64,000 nt of DNA from Bretschneidera sinensis (GCA_023935145.1 CM043705.1:20630001-20694000); one strand, 5' to 3'; shown: positions 1-11,532, counted from the first letter of the stretch. Numbers and translations: made by a program. The notes: generated by a model not told the origin, from the sequence alone.

Positions 1-439
1 TGCCGTTGTCCATCACTAGTATTCAGGGAATACCGAAGCGGCATACTATCGACTTCCAGATGAAACCCTTAGCCTGATGGTCAATGATACTGGCTAGTGG
101 TTCAGCTTCCACCCACTTTGTGAAGTAATCTATTGTCTTGATGAGGCACTTCCATTGGCTAGGCACTCCTATGAAAGGTCTGAGGAGGTTCATCCCCCAC
201 ATGGCAAAAAAAAAGGAGCTAGTGACAGAAATGAGGGGATTCACCAGATTGCAGGAGATAGTAGCATATTGTTGCCAATTTTTGCACTTCTTCACTAATT
301 CCATGGCTTCTCTTTGCATCCCGGGCCAGTAATAACCTTGGCTAAGGATTTTGAAAGCAAGGGTTCGGCTCCCAAGGTGGTTCCCGTATATCCCTTTATG
401 AACCTCATGGAGGGCGTAATCGGCCTCAATTGGACCCAA
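1..439 (-). pseudogene. Tat-like integrase fragment (zinc finger and start of core)
   Basis: The protein read leftwards from 439 begins with an H2C2 integrase zinc finger: EVHKGIYGNH gives the two histidines, but the usual C-x2-C pair reads CKNW, so the last cysteine is lost. The core follows. The usual first catalytic aspartate in GMD is Asn (GMNLL), while YFTKWVEAEPLA is well conserved. A stop follows RFGIP, and the second aspartate (VMDNG) is still seen at the extreme window edge. The domain should insert element cDNA into chromatin; loss of a zinc ligand, the first Asp and the frame makes this copy inactive. The remainder is off the window. Confidence 0.85.
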
Positions 440-697
440 TCATTTTAGATAAGGTGTCATAAGACCTCTTTTGTATAGTTGATCGTTCAAGATTGCGTAC
501 CGTGCTGCTCCGAAGATGGTTTTTTTGGCCTCGTTCCTTTCACCCAGGAGATGGCCATCTCGCAAATACTGGAGGATCGGATCCATCCAGGTTTCCTCGT
601 TAGCCATGAGTAGCACAACGGTTTTATCAATGTTAGGTATGGCGAGTATCTCGAGGTAGACCACCCGTGTGGATTCGAGTTGCCAAGAGGAGGCAAG

Positions 698-1075
698 CTA
701 GGGTAAGGAGTCAGCTTTTGAGTTTTCAGCCCGGGGAATTTGGTTAATACGAAACATTTTGAACTTGACAACTAGCACCTTGGCTTTTGCTAAGTAACGA
801 GCTGTTTTCTCTCCTCTGGCCTTGAACTCCCCATTGACTTGGTTCACCACCAATTGAAAGTCATTATACGCGTCCAGGGTATCTACGGATAGTACCCTGG
901 CCAGCTTCATTTCGGCCAGCAAAGCCTCATACTCAGCTTCGTTGTTTAAGGCTCTAAATCCAAACCTTAGGGTGTACTTGATGTAAAGCTGTCCGGGCCA
1001 CTCAAGATGAGCTCGGCACCACTCCCGGTGTTGTTGGAGGATCCGTCAACGTAGAGCGTCCACTGAGGGATTAGC
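698..1075 (-). pseudogene. additional RNase H (aRH) domain of the Tat-like polyprotein
   Basis: A second RNase H, separate from the one joined to reverse transcriptase. Reading leftwards one sees YVDGSSNN (first catalytic Asp) near 1040, NNEAEYEALLAEMKLA (catalytic Glu) near 925, then AYNDFQLVVNQVNGEF (Asp) and a tail ending near RAENSKADSLP. The frames of the first and later blocks are separated by indels. Such a plant-type archaeal-like RNase H after the normal one is known from Tat-lineage elements and would remove RNA from the RNA/DNA hybrid. The stretch 440-697 continues towards the integrase and has no recognisable domain. Confidence 0.82.
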
Positions 1076-1208
1076 TTGGTCTTGCCGAGATCCAGGGTAT
1101 GATCCTCCTGAACTGGGAGAGTAGTCTCCACAATAAAGTCGCTAAGGCCTGGGTTTTGATGGCCGTGCGAGGCAGATAACGAATGTCAAACTCCTCGAGT
1201 TTCATATA

Positions 1209-2400
1209 CTATTTGACCATTCTTTCGGAGCCATCCGGCTTGTGGAGCACTTGTCGAAGGGGATGGTCGGTCAAAAAGACGATTGTATGGGCTTGAAAGT
1301 ATGGCTGAAGCTTGCGGGTTGTGACTAGGAAGGCATATGTTATCTTCTCCATGGGAAGATACCGAGTTTCACCATCGTGGAGGACCTTGCTCACATAGTA
1401 CACGGGTTTCTAGATGCCTGCCTCCTCTCGAATTAGTACAAAGGCTACCACTTCGTGTCCAGCCAAAAGGTATAGAAAAAGCTTTTCGCTGGCAATGGGT
1501 TTGGTAAGCAAGGGGGTGAACCTAAGTATTTTTTCAGCTCATCGAATGCCTTCTAGTGGTCCTCAGACCATTCGAAGTTCTTGGCCTTTCTGATGACTTT
1601 GAAGAAAGGGAGGCACTTTTCCACTGATTCTAATATGAATCGACTCAAGGCCGTTATCCGCCAAGTGAGTCGTTGGACCTCCCTTAAGGTCTGAGGTGGT
1701 TTCATGTTGAGAATGGCCTCTATCTTTTTAGGTTTCTCCTCTATGCCCCTTTGGGTCACTATGAAGCCGAAGAACTTTCCTCCGGTGACTCCGAAGGCGC
1801 ACTTAGAGGGATTCAGCTTCATTTGGTGGCGTCGAAGGACTTCAAAGGTTTCTTTTTAAGTTTTTTTTTTTTTTTTGGTCCTTAGCTCTGAAACTTTTCA
1901 CCAGTATATCGTCTACATAGACCTTCATGCTTCGGCTGATCTGTTCCCGAAAGATTTTATTTACCAATCTCTGGTAGGTGGCTCTAACGTTTTTCAAACC
2001 AAATGGTATAATTTTGTAACAGTAAAGTCCTTGCCCGGTGATGAAGGTCGTTTTCTCCTGATTGGGCCTGTACATGAGGATTTGGTTATACGAGAAGTAT
2101 GCGTCCATAAAGGTTAGCAATTCGTGTCTTAATGTTGCATCGATGAGATGGTCGATCTTTGGCATAGGAAAGCTATCCTTCGGGCAGGCCTTGTTCAGGT
2201 CCGAGAAGTCAATGCAGATCCGCCATTTACCACTGACTTTTTCCACCAACACTACGTTGGACACCCAGTCCGAATAGGTTGCTTCCCGAATGAAGTTAAC
2301 TATGAGTAGCTTATCCACCTCAACCTGGACAGCGGCTTGTGGCTCAGGTGTGAATTATCTCATTTTTTGGATCACCGACTTGTGGTTCGGCTCCATATTC
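1209..2400 (-). pseudogene. Tat-like reverse transcriptase and RT-linked RNase H
   Basis: Reverse transcriptase blocks run leftwards from about 2400: WRICIDFSDLNKACPKDSFP, TFMDAYFSYNQI, FITGQGLYCYKIIPFGLKN, and the catalytic YVDDILVKS near 1905. The thumb/connection block KLNPSKCAFGV is at about 1815 and the linked RNase H (YYVSKVLHDGETRY, then FLTDHPLRQVL) is at 1209-1403. The RT is broken just after YVDD by a run of about 18 T on the plus strand (1860-1877), read as poly-lysine on the coding strand, plus further frameshifts at about 1440-1550. It is typical of Ty3/gypsy RT but non-functional. Confidence 0.88.
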
Positions 2401-2832
2401 AATCAGCGTATTATCTCCTCCGGGATGATCTCGGGCATGTCTGCGGCTGACCAAGCAAAGAGGTCCTGGTTTTCTCAGAGAAGGGTGAGTAAAGGTCCCC
2501 TAAAAGCCTTGAAGAGGTTAGAACCTATATGGACAGTTTGGGAGACATCCTCACCGAGAGAGATTGCGGTTAACTCCTCTATCGGCTGGCCCCTTGGATT
2601 CCTCCCTTCGTCCCTAAGGTAGTCTAATTCGAGTGAGAGAGTTTCCACCCTCCTACTTTCTCTCACTGTGCTAAGATAACATGACCTGGAGATCTACTGG
2701 TCTCTTCGAATCTTTCTCACCCTTTCTTCAGTGGGGAATTTCACCTTTAAGTGATATGTGGAGACGACTGCTCGGAGCTTATTAAGGGTAGGTCTCTGCG
2801 GATCATGTTATAGGACGAAGGCTGTTTGATGA

Positions 2833-3126
2833 TCAGGAAAGTGGTGGCTTAGGGGGCGTTCCTGCAGTTACTGGAAGAACTATGCTACCCCCTACAAACA
2901 CCAGGCCCCCCGAAAAACCGTAGAGTAGGGTGGAAACTAGCTCCAACCGAGAGTCTCCCAATTGCATTTGTTGGAAGGTGTCGTAGAATAGGATGTCGAC
3001 CGAACTCCTGTTGTCGACCAGGACGCACCTGACCTCGTGGTTGGCCACGAGAAGGGAGATGATCACTGCATCGTCATGCAAGGTCTGTACTCCCTCCAGA
3101 TCATCTTCCGCAAACGTGATGGTCAT
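2833..3126 (-). pseudogene. Tat-like aspartic protease region
   Basis: The block CVLVDNRSSVDILFYDTF matches the protease active-site region of Tat-like polyproteins, where the triad is normally D-N-G-S; here the glycine is Arg, which should abolish catalysis. An upstream block ITFAEDDLEGVQTLHDDAVII is the usual lead-in to this protease. The domain would cut the Gag-Pol polyprotein. The reading frame is open for only 97 residues, and 2319-2832 between protease and RT shows only broken polyprotein sequence. Confidence 0.78.
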
Positions 3127-3365
3127 ATCTACCTTCCATCTCTTGTGGAGTCTGGTGACCGAGGCTATTGATAGAGGATAAGTTTTTTTGCAGTGCCAGG
3201 AAGTGCCTCCTACTGCGGGCCCCCTATAGATGGTTTTAATGATCTTGGTCCCGGTGGCCTCTGGTTTCTTTTGCTGGGCTCCCCGCGGCTCGACCCAGGA
3301 CTCTTCTGAGTAGATCTTACCACTCTATTCTGATAGGAAGGGCGCTCGGGACTCCTCCGGGCCGT

Positions 3366-4519
3366 TCAGGGTCCAGCAATTAGTGCTTGACAATCTTCTG
3401 TGTCGTGCCCGTGGTTTCTGTGAAACCGACACCATTTGCCTCTGTCATCATTAAGGTGCAGCGGTCTTGGGGGCCACTGCAAGATCGCCTTGTCCTGGAT
3501 TTGCATCAAGATGTCGGTCTTGGATGTATTGAGAGGGGTGAAATTCCCAAAGGGCCTGGGGAACCTGGACCTGTCCTCGTGGAAAGGTCGTTTGACGAGT
3601 TCCTGATGCAGACTGACAAGGCCCCTTCTCTTTCTTTTCACATCCCCTTCTTGCTCTCTTCGAAAGGCCCAGTCATATTCCACTAGCATATTTTTCTCGG
3701 CTCAGGCCAAGATCTCATTCATATCGCTGGGCGATTGCCTGGTGAGTTTTGAACTGAAGATCTCGGATCTCAACCCGTTTTTGAATGCCAACATCTGGAT
3801 GCAGTGGTCGAGGTAAGGGATCTCTCAGGCAGTGGAATTGAACCTTGAGATGTAGGCTCGGAGTTTTTCCCCTTTTAACTGGACAATGTTGAATAGCGAC
3901 TCTGAGGTCTTCTTGGGTCTTTTGCTGCTGACAAAATGCAATGCAAAGATATAGCTTAGTTCCTTGATTGTGCGGATGCCCCCCAGTTTCAAACGAGAAT
4001 ACCATGTCCCGACCGCTTTCTCAAGCGTTAGGGGGAAAGCTCGGCACATCACGGGATCGGAGTGTCTGTGGAGCATCATTGTGATTTTGTAATGCTAGAG
4101 GTGGTCCAGGGGGTCCGTTGAACCATTGTAAGGTTTGATCTAGGGCATTCGAAAGTTCGACGGAAGGGGGGCCTCAAAGACTTCCTGAGTGAAAGATGGT
4201 CTTAAACGTTGAGCTCGTCCATGACACTGTGGTTACGACCCTTGAGCGCTTTGTTGATCCGTCCCTCCATGTCCTCTTTTCATTTGCCAAGACTATCACT
4301 ATTTCTGGATGAAGGGCTTTCTTTGGACTTGGCCCCTTCGTGAACCTCGACGGCTAGGTTGGCCACTAGTTGTGAGAGCTTTACGAACTATACTTGGAGC
4401 ATAGCCATGTTGGGGTGCTTATCGGATTTGGTAGAGGATCTCGACCCGGACCGCTGGGTACGGGTACTAGCCCCTACCACTCCTTTACCGGTATCCCTGG
4501 CAGCATTTTTAAGTGGCAT
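3366..4519 (-). pseudogene. Tat-like gag with zinc-knuckle remnant
   Basis: Gag appears to start at the ATG complementary to 4517-4519 (MPLKNAARDTGKG). The capsid part at 3825-4079 (RHSDPVMCRAFPLTLEKAVGT, AFPLTL...WYSRLKLGGI...SYIFALHFVSSKRPK) is typical of retrotransposon gag (Pfam Retrotrans_gag). Near 3366-3450 the sequence WCRFHRNHGHDTEDCQ is the C-terminal CCHC-like motif of this lineage (C-x3-H-x2-H-x4-C). Frames change at about 3690, 3830 and 4090, so it is a pseudogene. Its product would be the structural protein of the particle. Confidence 0.82.
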
Positions 4520-4580
4520 GACAACAAATGAGTTCTTTAAACTTCTTTGTTTTTACTGTTTAGCAAGAGATGGTAGATTT

Positions 4581-4597
4581 CCCACAGATGGCGCCAA
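4581..4597 (-). other. primer-binding site, Tat type
   Basis: On the minus strand TTGGCGCCATCTGTGGG lies three bases inside the 5' LTR. This position and the TGGCGCC core match the tRNA primer-binding site of Tat-like plant gypsy elements and fix the element's orientation. Confidence 0.82.
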
Positions 4598-4599
4598 TC

Positions 4600-5023
4600 T
4601 GTTGCTGCCAAAAACGTGTTGTTGAGTTGGAGACCAAGCCTCGAGGGAATCTGCACAGGGAAAGGAAGGTGAGCTAGGGGGTCGCCGGAGAGGATGCCTC
4701 TGAGGATGCTCCGATGCTTTTGTTAGTATGCAGTTGGAAGTATGCAAATGACAATGTTTCTTTTTTAGCTTCAGAAGGATCTGATCCCCATTTTGGAATG
4801 CGCGCTTGAGTCTTTTTTATAGGGTTTTGGGGGTGAGGCGGCCCTTTCGCCTTGGGCGGTGATGACGTGGAGGTCCAGCTGTATAGGCAGCAGTGTCTTG
4901 GAGGCCCAGCTGTGTTACCCTGTGTTTTTCGCGTGTCACCTTGCTATCTTGGCCAGGGGCTGTCCACGTGTTACCCTGTTGTTTTAATCTGAGGTCGTCC
5001 ACTTGTCGTGTCTCTATTGGGCA
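4600..5023 (-). repeat. 5' LTR of the Tat-like element (about 424 bp)
   Basis: The inner edge is set by the adjacent primer-binding site. The outer edge at 5023 is a guess from the TG/CA rule (minus strand starts TGCCCAATAGAGAC). No second LTR is in the window for comparison. The U3 part (about 4830-5010) is GC-richer than its surroundings and holds short direct repeats: CCAGCTGT twice (about 4873 and 4907) and GTTACCCTGT twice (about 4913 and 4968). Confidence 0.65.
4812..4821 (-). promoter_or_regulatory. TATA box of the Tat-like LTR
   Basis: TATAAAAAAG on the minus strand, about 200 bp from the presumed LTR start, in the right orientation to begin transcription towards gag. The GC-rich repeats lie directly upstream of it. 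Confidence 0.6.
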
Positions 5024-5164
5024 TGTGTTTTTTAGTAGTGTTAATGTGAAAATTTAAAATCTCCAAATGAGATACAGTTTTCTCATGCTAGCTCCATTTT
5101 TAATCCACATGAGGTGTTGCTCTTAGAGTGTAGTCGGGTAATGCTTCGAAGGCCTTGGACATGT

Positions 5165-5372
5165 AAAGTGCAACATAGACTTTGTGAAGAGAATTTTTGT
5201 GCGGACCATCTTGCAAAAATGGGGGCTAACTCACTTGAGGGCATCCAGCTGCTTCAGAGTCCTTCTAGTATTGTTGATGCTACTAGCAGATAGGATGTGG
5301 GTTTGCTTTCTTAGCGGCATGAAAGTGTCTTAGTTGCTATTTTTCTTGTTCTCTTATGTACCCAAAAAAAAT
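5165..5372 (+). pseudogene. LINE 3' end: RNase H tail and poly-A
   Basis: A plus-strand frame reads CEENFCADHLAKMGANSL and ends at the stop at 5291-5293. The pattern E-N-x-x-A-D-x-L-A-K-M-G is the C-terminal signature of the RNase H domain of plant L1-type LINEs. About 70 bp of 3' UTR follow, ending in TTATGTACCC and eight A, which is how plant LINE copies usually end. Only this tail remains. It abuts the Tat-like LTR on its left, so the rest was lost or displaced. Confidence 0.68.
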
Positions 5373-6401
5373 CTCCAAAAGTTCCATGCCATTTGTCATA
5401 CACTTCTCATTTTTACACTTCACTTTAAATTATGAGGTCTTATTAGTAATGTTGAATATAGAAGTAACACATGAACTATATTACTTACCTATTTATGAAA
5501 TTATAACATGCTTGTTTTTCCTAGACTATGATTATTAGAGAGAAAACTTAAAAGGAAGGACAAGCAAGATAAAATAAAAGTGAGTAGAAAATATTTTTTA
5601 TTTATTATTTGATATGGAATAAAATTAAGAAAAAGAAAAATGATAGGAAATTGTGTTTTCTTTTTAAATATATAAATCACAAGTCTTTTATTTTCTTCAT
5701 TGGAAGCTAAAGTAAACTATTTTTCTATTTATTTATTTCTTTTCACTTTTTATCTTCTATACTAAACACATTATGGAAAGATCAATATTTTTTTTTCTTC
5801 TCACTTTTTCTTGCTATTGCGTTTTTTCCTTCCAATTATACCCTTAATGTATATTCATATATTTAGTAATTGATGTTTTCTATACGAAAAGTTATTGTCT
5901 AGCACAGGTTTATAAAAGATGCATGACACAATGGTCCATCTCATTATTGGATAACATGAAAAGAGAAAGAGAAAAAAATATTTTCTTTTCATCTGATGAT
6001 GAGATGGACTCTTGTGCTATGTATATTTCATGAACCTGGATTATACAATAATTTTTCCTTCAAAACTAAGCTCATGGTTACATTTACTACTTTTTTTTCT
6101 TAATTGTCAAGAAATTTTTGTGATAAATTTGATTTTGACTCATATTTGTGTAATTCTTCACCTTCAAACATATGTAATGGAATATATAACAGCATATGTA
6201 ATGGCTTAATTATTTGCATTAAAAGGGAAGTTAATTACCATACTATATTTTATACATAATTTGATGTCATTAAAAATATAAATTTATACACCATGTTTAT
6301 TTTGATAATTTTACAATTTCACGACACTTATAAGATTACAATTACCAAATATTACTATTAATCACAATATTTTTACAAAACAGTAACTATCATTCAGCAA
6401 C
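5373..6401. other. AT-rich intergenic sequence
   Basis: About 1 kb of very AT-rich DNA. Open frames in it are short and show no known domain. I see no RNA gene, and only homopolymer and simple AT tracts. Confidence 0.6.
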
Positions 6402-6406
6402 ATAAT

Positions 6407-8485
6407 TGTAACGACCCATCCCAGGTTAGCCACCCCGAGATGGTATCGTCACTTTTTGAAATCCCAGCACGACACATATATGTAACAATAAAAATAATAC
6501 CAACTGCAATTATTACATCACTCTTCAACCCTTAACAGGGGAGATACATCATTTAGATCTCAACTTAAACATTTTATACAACGTAATAAGCATGAATATT
6601 TACAAATATTTTTTTTCATTAGTCTAAGGATGTGGACCACGTGGCTTACAGATAATGACTTCATCTGAATCTCAGCTCACCAAACAATTTATCCTGCCTG
6701 CTACTTGAAATCATCGTACAATGAGGAGTGAGCTTCACAAACTCAGTGAATTAAATTTACTAGAAGTATTCGATAATATACTTTCAATTACATCTTATAA
6801 TTCAATTACTTTTAATAATCTTCTGATATTCATTCATATCTTTCCTCAAATAATTCAATAACAATATTCAGTAATCACTACTCAATTTCATAATTCTTCC
6901 ATTACAGAATCTCTTCTTAAGTTACTCATCAGACATATCAATCTTTCAATCATATATTTAATCATCTCTAATTTCTCAATCCAAACATCATAATTTACCT
7001 CATTATGAGGGTCACAACATATAATCAATTACTCAGACAATTCTCATCATATCATACTTCCATATTTCTTTCTCATCATATTTGTTTCTCTGTGAGACTC
7101 ATTCATCTATCAATAAATTTACACTCAAGAATAACACTTTAGCATCTCAAGCAATACCAATCAATATTTAAAACAAATGCAATGCGTGAATTTAAATGTT
7201 ATTATTATTTGGGAACGTCTTCCCACATATCGACATGTTTCAGCTTAGACCGGCTGTCTTCCTGGTTCTTTCATTCTCATTTAGACCGGCTACCTTTCCA
7301 GTTCTTTTATTCTCATTTAGACCGGTTACTCTTCTGGTTCTTTTATTTTCACTTAGATCGACTTCTTTCTCAGTTCTTTTATTTTTATTTAGACCCGGCT
7401 GCCTTCCCAGTTCTTTTATTTCATGCATATGCATATGAATAATGATATGAATATGCATATGAACAATAATATAAAAACAAGCATGTATTCAGACATTCAA
7501 ATTAGCTATCCTACTTCTTCTCAAATTATTATTTGATTAATTTCACTAAATTCTTCTCCTCATATATCATATCAAATCATCAACCATAGCTCGTCAAGAA
7601 TTTCATTTATCGCCTTCATTATTCTAATAATATTACTTCTCATATAATAATTCTCTACATATCAATTATTCTTGTCATACCCTTCAACTAACTTTCATCT
7701 ATATTCAAATTATAAGTTAATAATTTATTCAAATATTTTCACTATATATTTAATATTTCTATTGATTACTTAAAGTAAATCTAGCTCACCACGTAGCACT
7801 TAGAGCTACCAATGGATCACCTCCTTGCCTTTTCTTGCTCCTTTCAGTAATTTCTCTCGGTTACTGATTGTTAACACTTGACATAATATTTATATTAAAA
7901 TTTCTAATCTATTCTTCAATTCCTCCATAATTCACACCCTTTGAAAATTTCCACATTGAATTCCGGGAATTTCATGTATGCTAAATATCAAAAATAAACT
8001 TCATGTTATTACCTTTTGTTTTTCTTAGAGTTTGCTGTGACTCTCTATAAAATTCTCTCGTAAATCCCTTCAAAATTGTACTCTTTCAATCTTTCTTTCG
8101 GTCCCCAAGTGTTTAAAGAAATAGAGTAGTTTGAATTGAAGAAGAAAGAAAACCAAACAAAATTTGGTAAGTACAATTAAAATAAAGTAAAAAATTTGTG
8201 TGTGTGTGTGTCTATATATATATATATAATTTATTGTCCACCGTTTGCATGTAGTTGAGCTGCTTAATATGCAACATTTGAAATTGGTGAGGCAACACCT
8301 AGACTTCCAGGTATTGCACACATTTTCTTTTTTTTTCTTTTTCCTTTTCCATGCTGGACCCTTCCATTTTTTTCAAAAGAATTATTTTATTCAATAATAA
8401 ATCTTTCACATATATATTATTTTAATTTCATGTCATATTTATCAAATTACTTCTTTACCCATACTTTAAGAGCACGACTATTACA
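6407..8485 (-). repeat. G1 3' LTR (2079 bp)
   Basis: Plus strand starts TGTAACGACCCATCCC and ends AGCACGACTATTACA. The same sequence recurs at 13512-15664. It contains five roughly 36-bp tandem units (7247-7428) and a TG/TA microsatellite (about 8199-8228). On the sense strand, LTRs of this family start TGTAATACCC and end GGGTCGTTACA. Confidence 0.93.
7247..7428. repeat. 36-bp minisatellite in the G1 3' LTR, five units
   Basis: Five head-to-tail copies of about 36 bp, each beginning TTAGACCGGCT or close and ending GGTTCTTTTATTTTCAT or close. The central ACCGG/CCGGT parts make each unit partly palindromic. Frames through it are open on both strands only because the unit length is a multiple of three; I do not consider them genes. 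Confidence 0.88.
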
Positions 8486-8503
8486 ATTCTATCTACCTTA
8501 TAA
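8486..8503 (-). other. polypurine tract of the G1 element
   Basis: Minus strand TAAGGTAGATAGAAT directly precedes the 3' LTR. The copy at 58361-58376 reads AAGGTGGGTAGAAT, so this is the mutated plus-strand primer site of the family. Confidence 0.65.
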
Positions 8504-9900
8504 AAATTTTGTTCTCGAAATTTCCTTACCTAACTCAAGAAATAACTGTGGATAATATTTCTTCATAGTTGCTTCACGTTCTGACGTAATTTCTTCAACA
8601 TCTTTGTTCTGCCACAGAACTTGAACTATTGGAATTAATTTATTACACAAAGCTTGTTCTTTTTTGTCTAAATTTCTCATTAGTACTTGTATAAAAGTCA
8701 AACCTTCCTTAATTTCTACACCTTGGCTCGAAATATTATGAGATTCATCATGTAAACACTTTCTCAAAAGTGAAACATAAAACACATTATGTAACTGCTT
8801 CAACTTTGGAGGCAATTCCAAGCTATACGTGACTAGCCAAACTTTCTCAACAACCTCATAGGGTCCCACATACCTCGGACTCAACTTTCCTTTCCTGTTT
8901 AAATCTCAATACACCTTTCCTTAGAGATATTTTTAAATACATCCATCCACCTATTTGAAGCTCAAGAGATCTTCTTCTATTATCAGCATAGCTATTTGGC
9001 CTACTCTATGCTACTTTACGGTTCTCTCTATCCAGTTTGATCCCCACAATTATTAACTTAATAATTTATAGACCGAATATATTTCTCTCTCCCATTTCTT
9101 CCCAACATATAAGAGTTCTACATCTTCTACCATACAATGTCTCAATCGGTGCCATTCTAATACTAGATTGATGTTAATTATTATAAGCAAATTCAATCAA
9201 TGACAAGTAAGCATCCCAACTTACTGAGAACTCACCACGTTTGCCCTCAACATTACTGCTAGTACTTTAATAATCCTTTTTGTTTGCTCATCTGTTTGAG
9301 GATGAAGAGTTGTACTAAATTGTAACTGCGTACTTGTGGTTTTTTGAAAGCTTCTCTAAAACCAAGATGTAAGTTTAGCATCTCTATTTGACACTATGCT
9401 CAATATTACTCATACAACCTCACAATCTTAGCTACATACAGTTTAGCCAACTTTTTAGGACTCCAATTTGTTTTAATTGGAAGAAATTGAGATGACCTAG
9501 AAGGTCTATCTACTATCACTTACATTGTATCGTGACCTCTCTGGGTATGGAAAAATCCAGAAATAAAATCCATGCTCATATTTTTCTATGGTCATTCGAG
9601 CACAGGAAGAGGCTGCAGTGAGTCTCTCGGATGTTTGTTCTCTAACTTCACTTGCTGACAAACCAAACATTTAGGAATATATGAAAAAATCCAGAAATAA
9701 ATCCCATGCTAATATTTTTCTATGGTCATTTGAGCATAAAAAGAGGCTGTAGTGAGCCTCTCGGATGTTTGTTCTTTGACTTCACTTGCTGCCAAACCAA
9801 ACATCTAGGAATATATTAAGCTACATCCATCTTCAATTCTGACCACCAGAAATTCTGTCTCAATCCTCTGTACATCTTATTGTTACTTAGGTGCATCGAA
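8498..9900 (-). pseudogene. G1 integrase with chromovirus-type C-terminus
   Basis: The C-terminal part (8498-8884) is open for 128 residues and reads SPRYVGPYEVVEKV (GPY/F module), then LPPKLKQLHNVFYVSLLRK, then IVQVLWQNKDVEEIT...YPQLF, the region that corresponds to the chromodomain-like tail in this group. Further right the core is shredded by stops. The zinc-finger region is recognisable near 9830-9890 (MHLSNNKMYRGL, NFWWSELKMDV). A 134-bp tandem duplication (9551-9818) interrupts the N-terminal half of the core. The domain cannot be functional. Confidence 0.85.
9551..9818. repeat. 134-bp tandem duplication inside the G1 integrase
   Basis: Two adjacent copies begin at 9551 and 9685 with AAAAATCCAGAAATAAA and each end near GGAATATA. 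They differ by scattered substitutions, so the duplication is old. It breaks the integrase frame. Confidence 0.85.
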
Positions 9901-10010
9901 TATACATCATCATGTACCTCTTTCAATATCTCCTTTCTCAACTCAACATTATTGGGAACACATATCCTATGTTCCGATACCAAAATACCATCATTTCTAA
10001 TTTTTAACTC

Positions 10011-11530
10011 CTATTGCTTTCTACTAAGCACTTCCTGCTTAATCTTCTCTATTTCCACATTTCTACCTTGCATTTTTAACAAGAATTTTACTATGGATGA
10101 CAGGACAACCATATTTGCTAACAAAAATCCTCTATCACTGATATTCATCTTCATTCTTAACTCTATTAAATCTATCACCAATTTCACATCATGACTATCA
10201 ATAGCAGTTAATCTTCTTGTAGATTTTCTACTCAATACATCTGTTACCATATTCGCCTTTCCTTGATGATAGTGAATTTATACAATCATAGTCACTAATC
10301 AACTCCACCCACTGCCTCTGTCCCAAATTCAACTCTTTTTAGATAGGTAAATATGTCAAACTCTTGTGATTAGTAAATATCTCACAAGTGACTTCATACA
10401 TATGATGTCTCCAAATTTTCAAGCAAACACTATGGCAGCTAACTCTAAGTCATAGGAATGGTAATTGCTTTCATGATTCCTCTATTGCCTAGAAATATAT
10501 GCCACTACCTTCCTATGTTGCATCAATACACATCCCAACTCTTGATGGGATGCATCACTATACACCACAAATCCTTCATTACTAGAAAGAAGCACTAATA
10601 CTGGAGATGTAGTTAATTTATCCTTTAGTAATTGGAAACTTTTCTCACACTCCCCAGACCATTTAAATCTCATATATTTCCTGGTCAATCTAGTCAACAT
10701 TACTGCAATAATGGAAAAATTATGGATAAATCATCTATAATAACCTACCAACCCCAAGAAGCATCCACTCTTAGTTATATTAGTTTGTCTTTTCCAACTC
10801 AACCCTACCTCTACTTTCTATGAATCAATTGCTATACCATCTCTAAATACTACATGGCCCAAGACATTTATTTCATTCAGTCAAAATTCACATTTAGGAA
10901 ATTGTAGCATACAATCTCTCTCTCTTCAAAATCTCTAACACACTGTCTAATGTTTCACATGTTCTTCCTCATTATTAGAATATACCAAAATATCATCAAT
11001 AATTATAACCATAAATGTGTCAAGAAATAGTTAAACACTCTATTTATCAAATCCATGAATGTTGCTAGGGCATTTATCAATCCAAATAGCATCACAAGAA
11101 ACTTATGATCATAATGTATCCTAAAAGCAGTTTTAGGCACGTCTCTTTTACTCTTAATTGGTGATAACTTGATCTCAGGTTTATCTTCGGAAACACCCTC
11201 ACTCTCTACAATAGTTTAAACAAATTATCTATCTTGGACAAAGGATATTTGTTCTTAATAGTGGTCTCATTCAACTGTCTATACACAACATCATTGTTCT
11301 ATATTTCTTTTTCACAAATAATATAGAGGCTCCTCAAACACACTAGGTCTGATAAATTGTTTATCTAACAATTCTTAAATTGGTACATTCAAGTTTCTCA
11401 ACTCAGTTGGTGTCATTCTATAAGGTACTATAGATATGGGTGCTAATCTTGGAATCACCTCAATAGAAAACTCATTCTCCCTTTTAGGAGGCAAACCAGA
11501 TAACTCCTCAGGGAATATGTCAGAAAAATC
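10011..11530 (-). pseudogene. G1 reverse transcriptase and RNase H, decayed
   Basis: RNase H is clearest: FKWSGECEKSFQLLKDKLTTSP (RT-RH junction) and YSDASHQELGCVLMQ (catalytic Asp) at 10482-10700, then the post-RH segment at 10011-10250 with VTDVLSRKS. RT is heavily broken, but the catalytic block can be read near 10980-11010 ([14 protein letters not shown]), with the palm region extending to about 11500. No open frame longer than about 80 residues remains across RT. It belongs between protease (right) and integrase (left), as expected for Ty3/gypsy. Confidence 0.85.
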
Positions 11531-11532
11531 TT

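Larger units (their letters stand above)
1..5023 (-). mobile_element. Tat-like Ty3/gypsy element, 5' part, degraded
   Basis: Minus-strand LTR retrotransposon cut by the window start. From right to left it reads 5' LTR, primer-binding site, gag, aspartic protease, reverse transcriptase, RNase H, a second RNase H, then the integrase zinc finger and start of the core. The RT-RH-aRH-INT order with an additional RNase H and a TTGGCGCC-type primer site is typical of the Tat lineage (family knowledge). Every domain has stops or frameshifts, so this is a fossil. The 3' LTR lies outside the window, so its target duplication and LTR age cannot be read. Confidence 0.88.

Noticed and set aside
4359..4625. 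Plus-strand frame of 88 codons over gag and the primer-binding site
   Set aside because: Shadow of the minus-strand gag; spans the primer-binding site into the LTR.
5356..6209. Short open frames in the AT-rich gap
   Set aside because: Phe/Leu/Ile-rich translations typical of AT-rich non-coding DNA.
7247..7428. Regularly spaced 36-bp repeats resembling a CRISPR array
   Set aside because: Units are directly adjacent with no unique spacers, lie inside an LTR and recur in the sister LTR; the DNA is plant nuclear.
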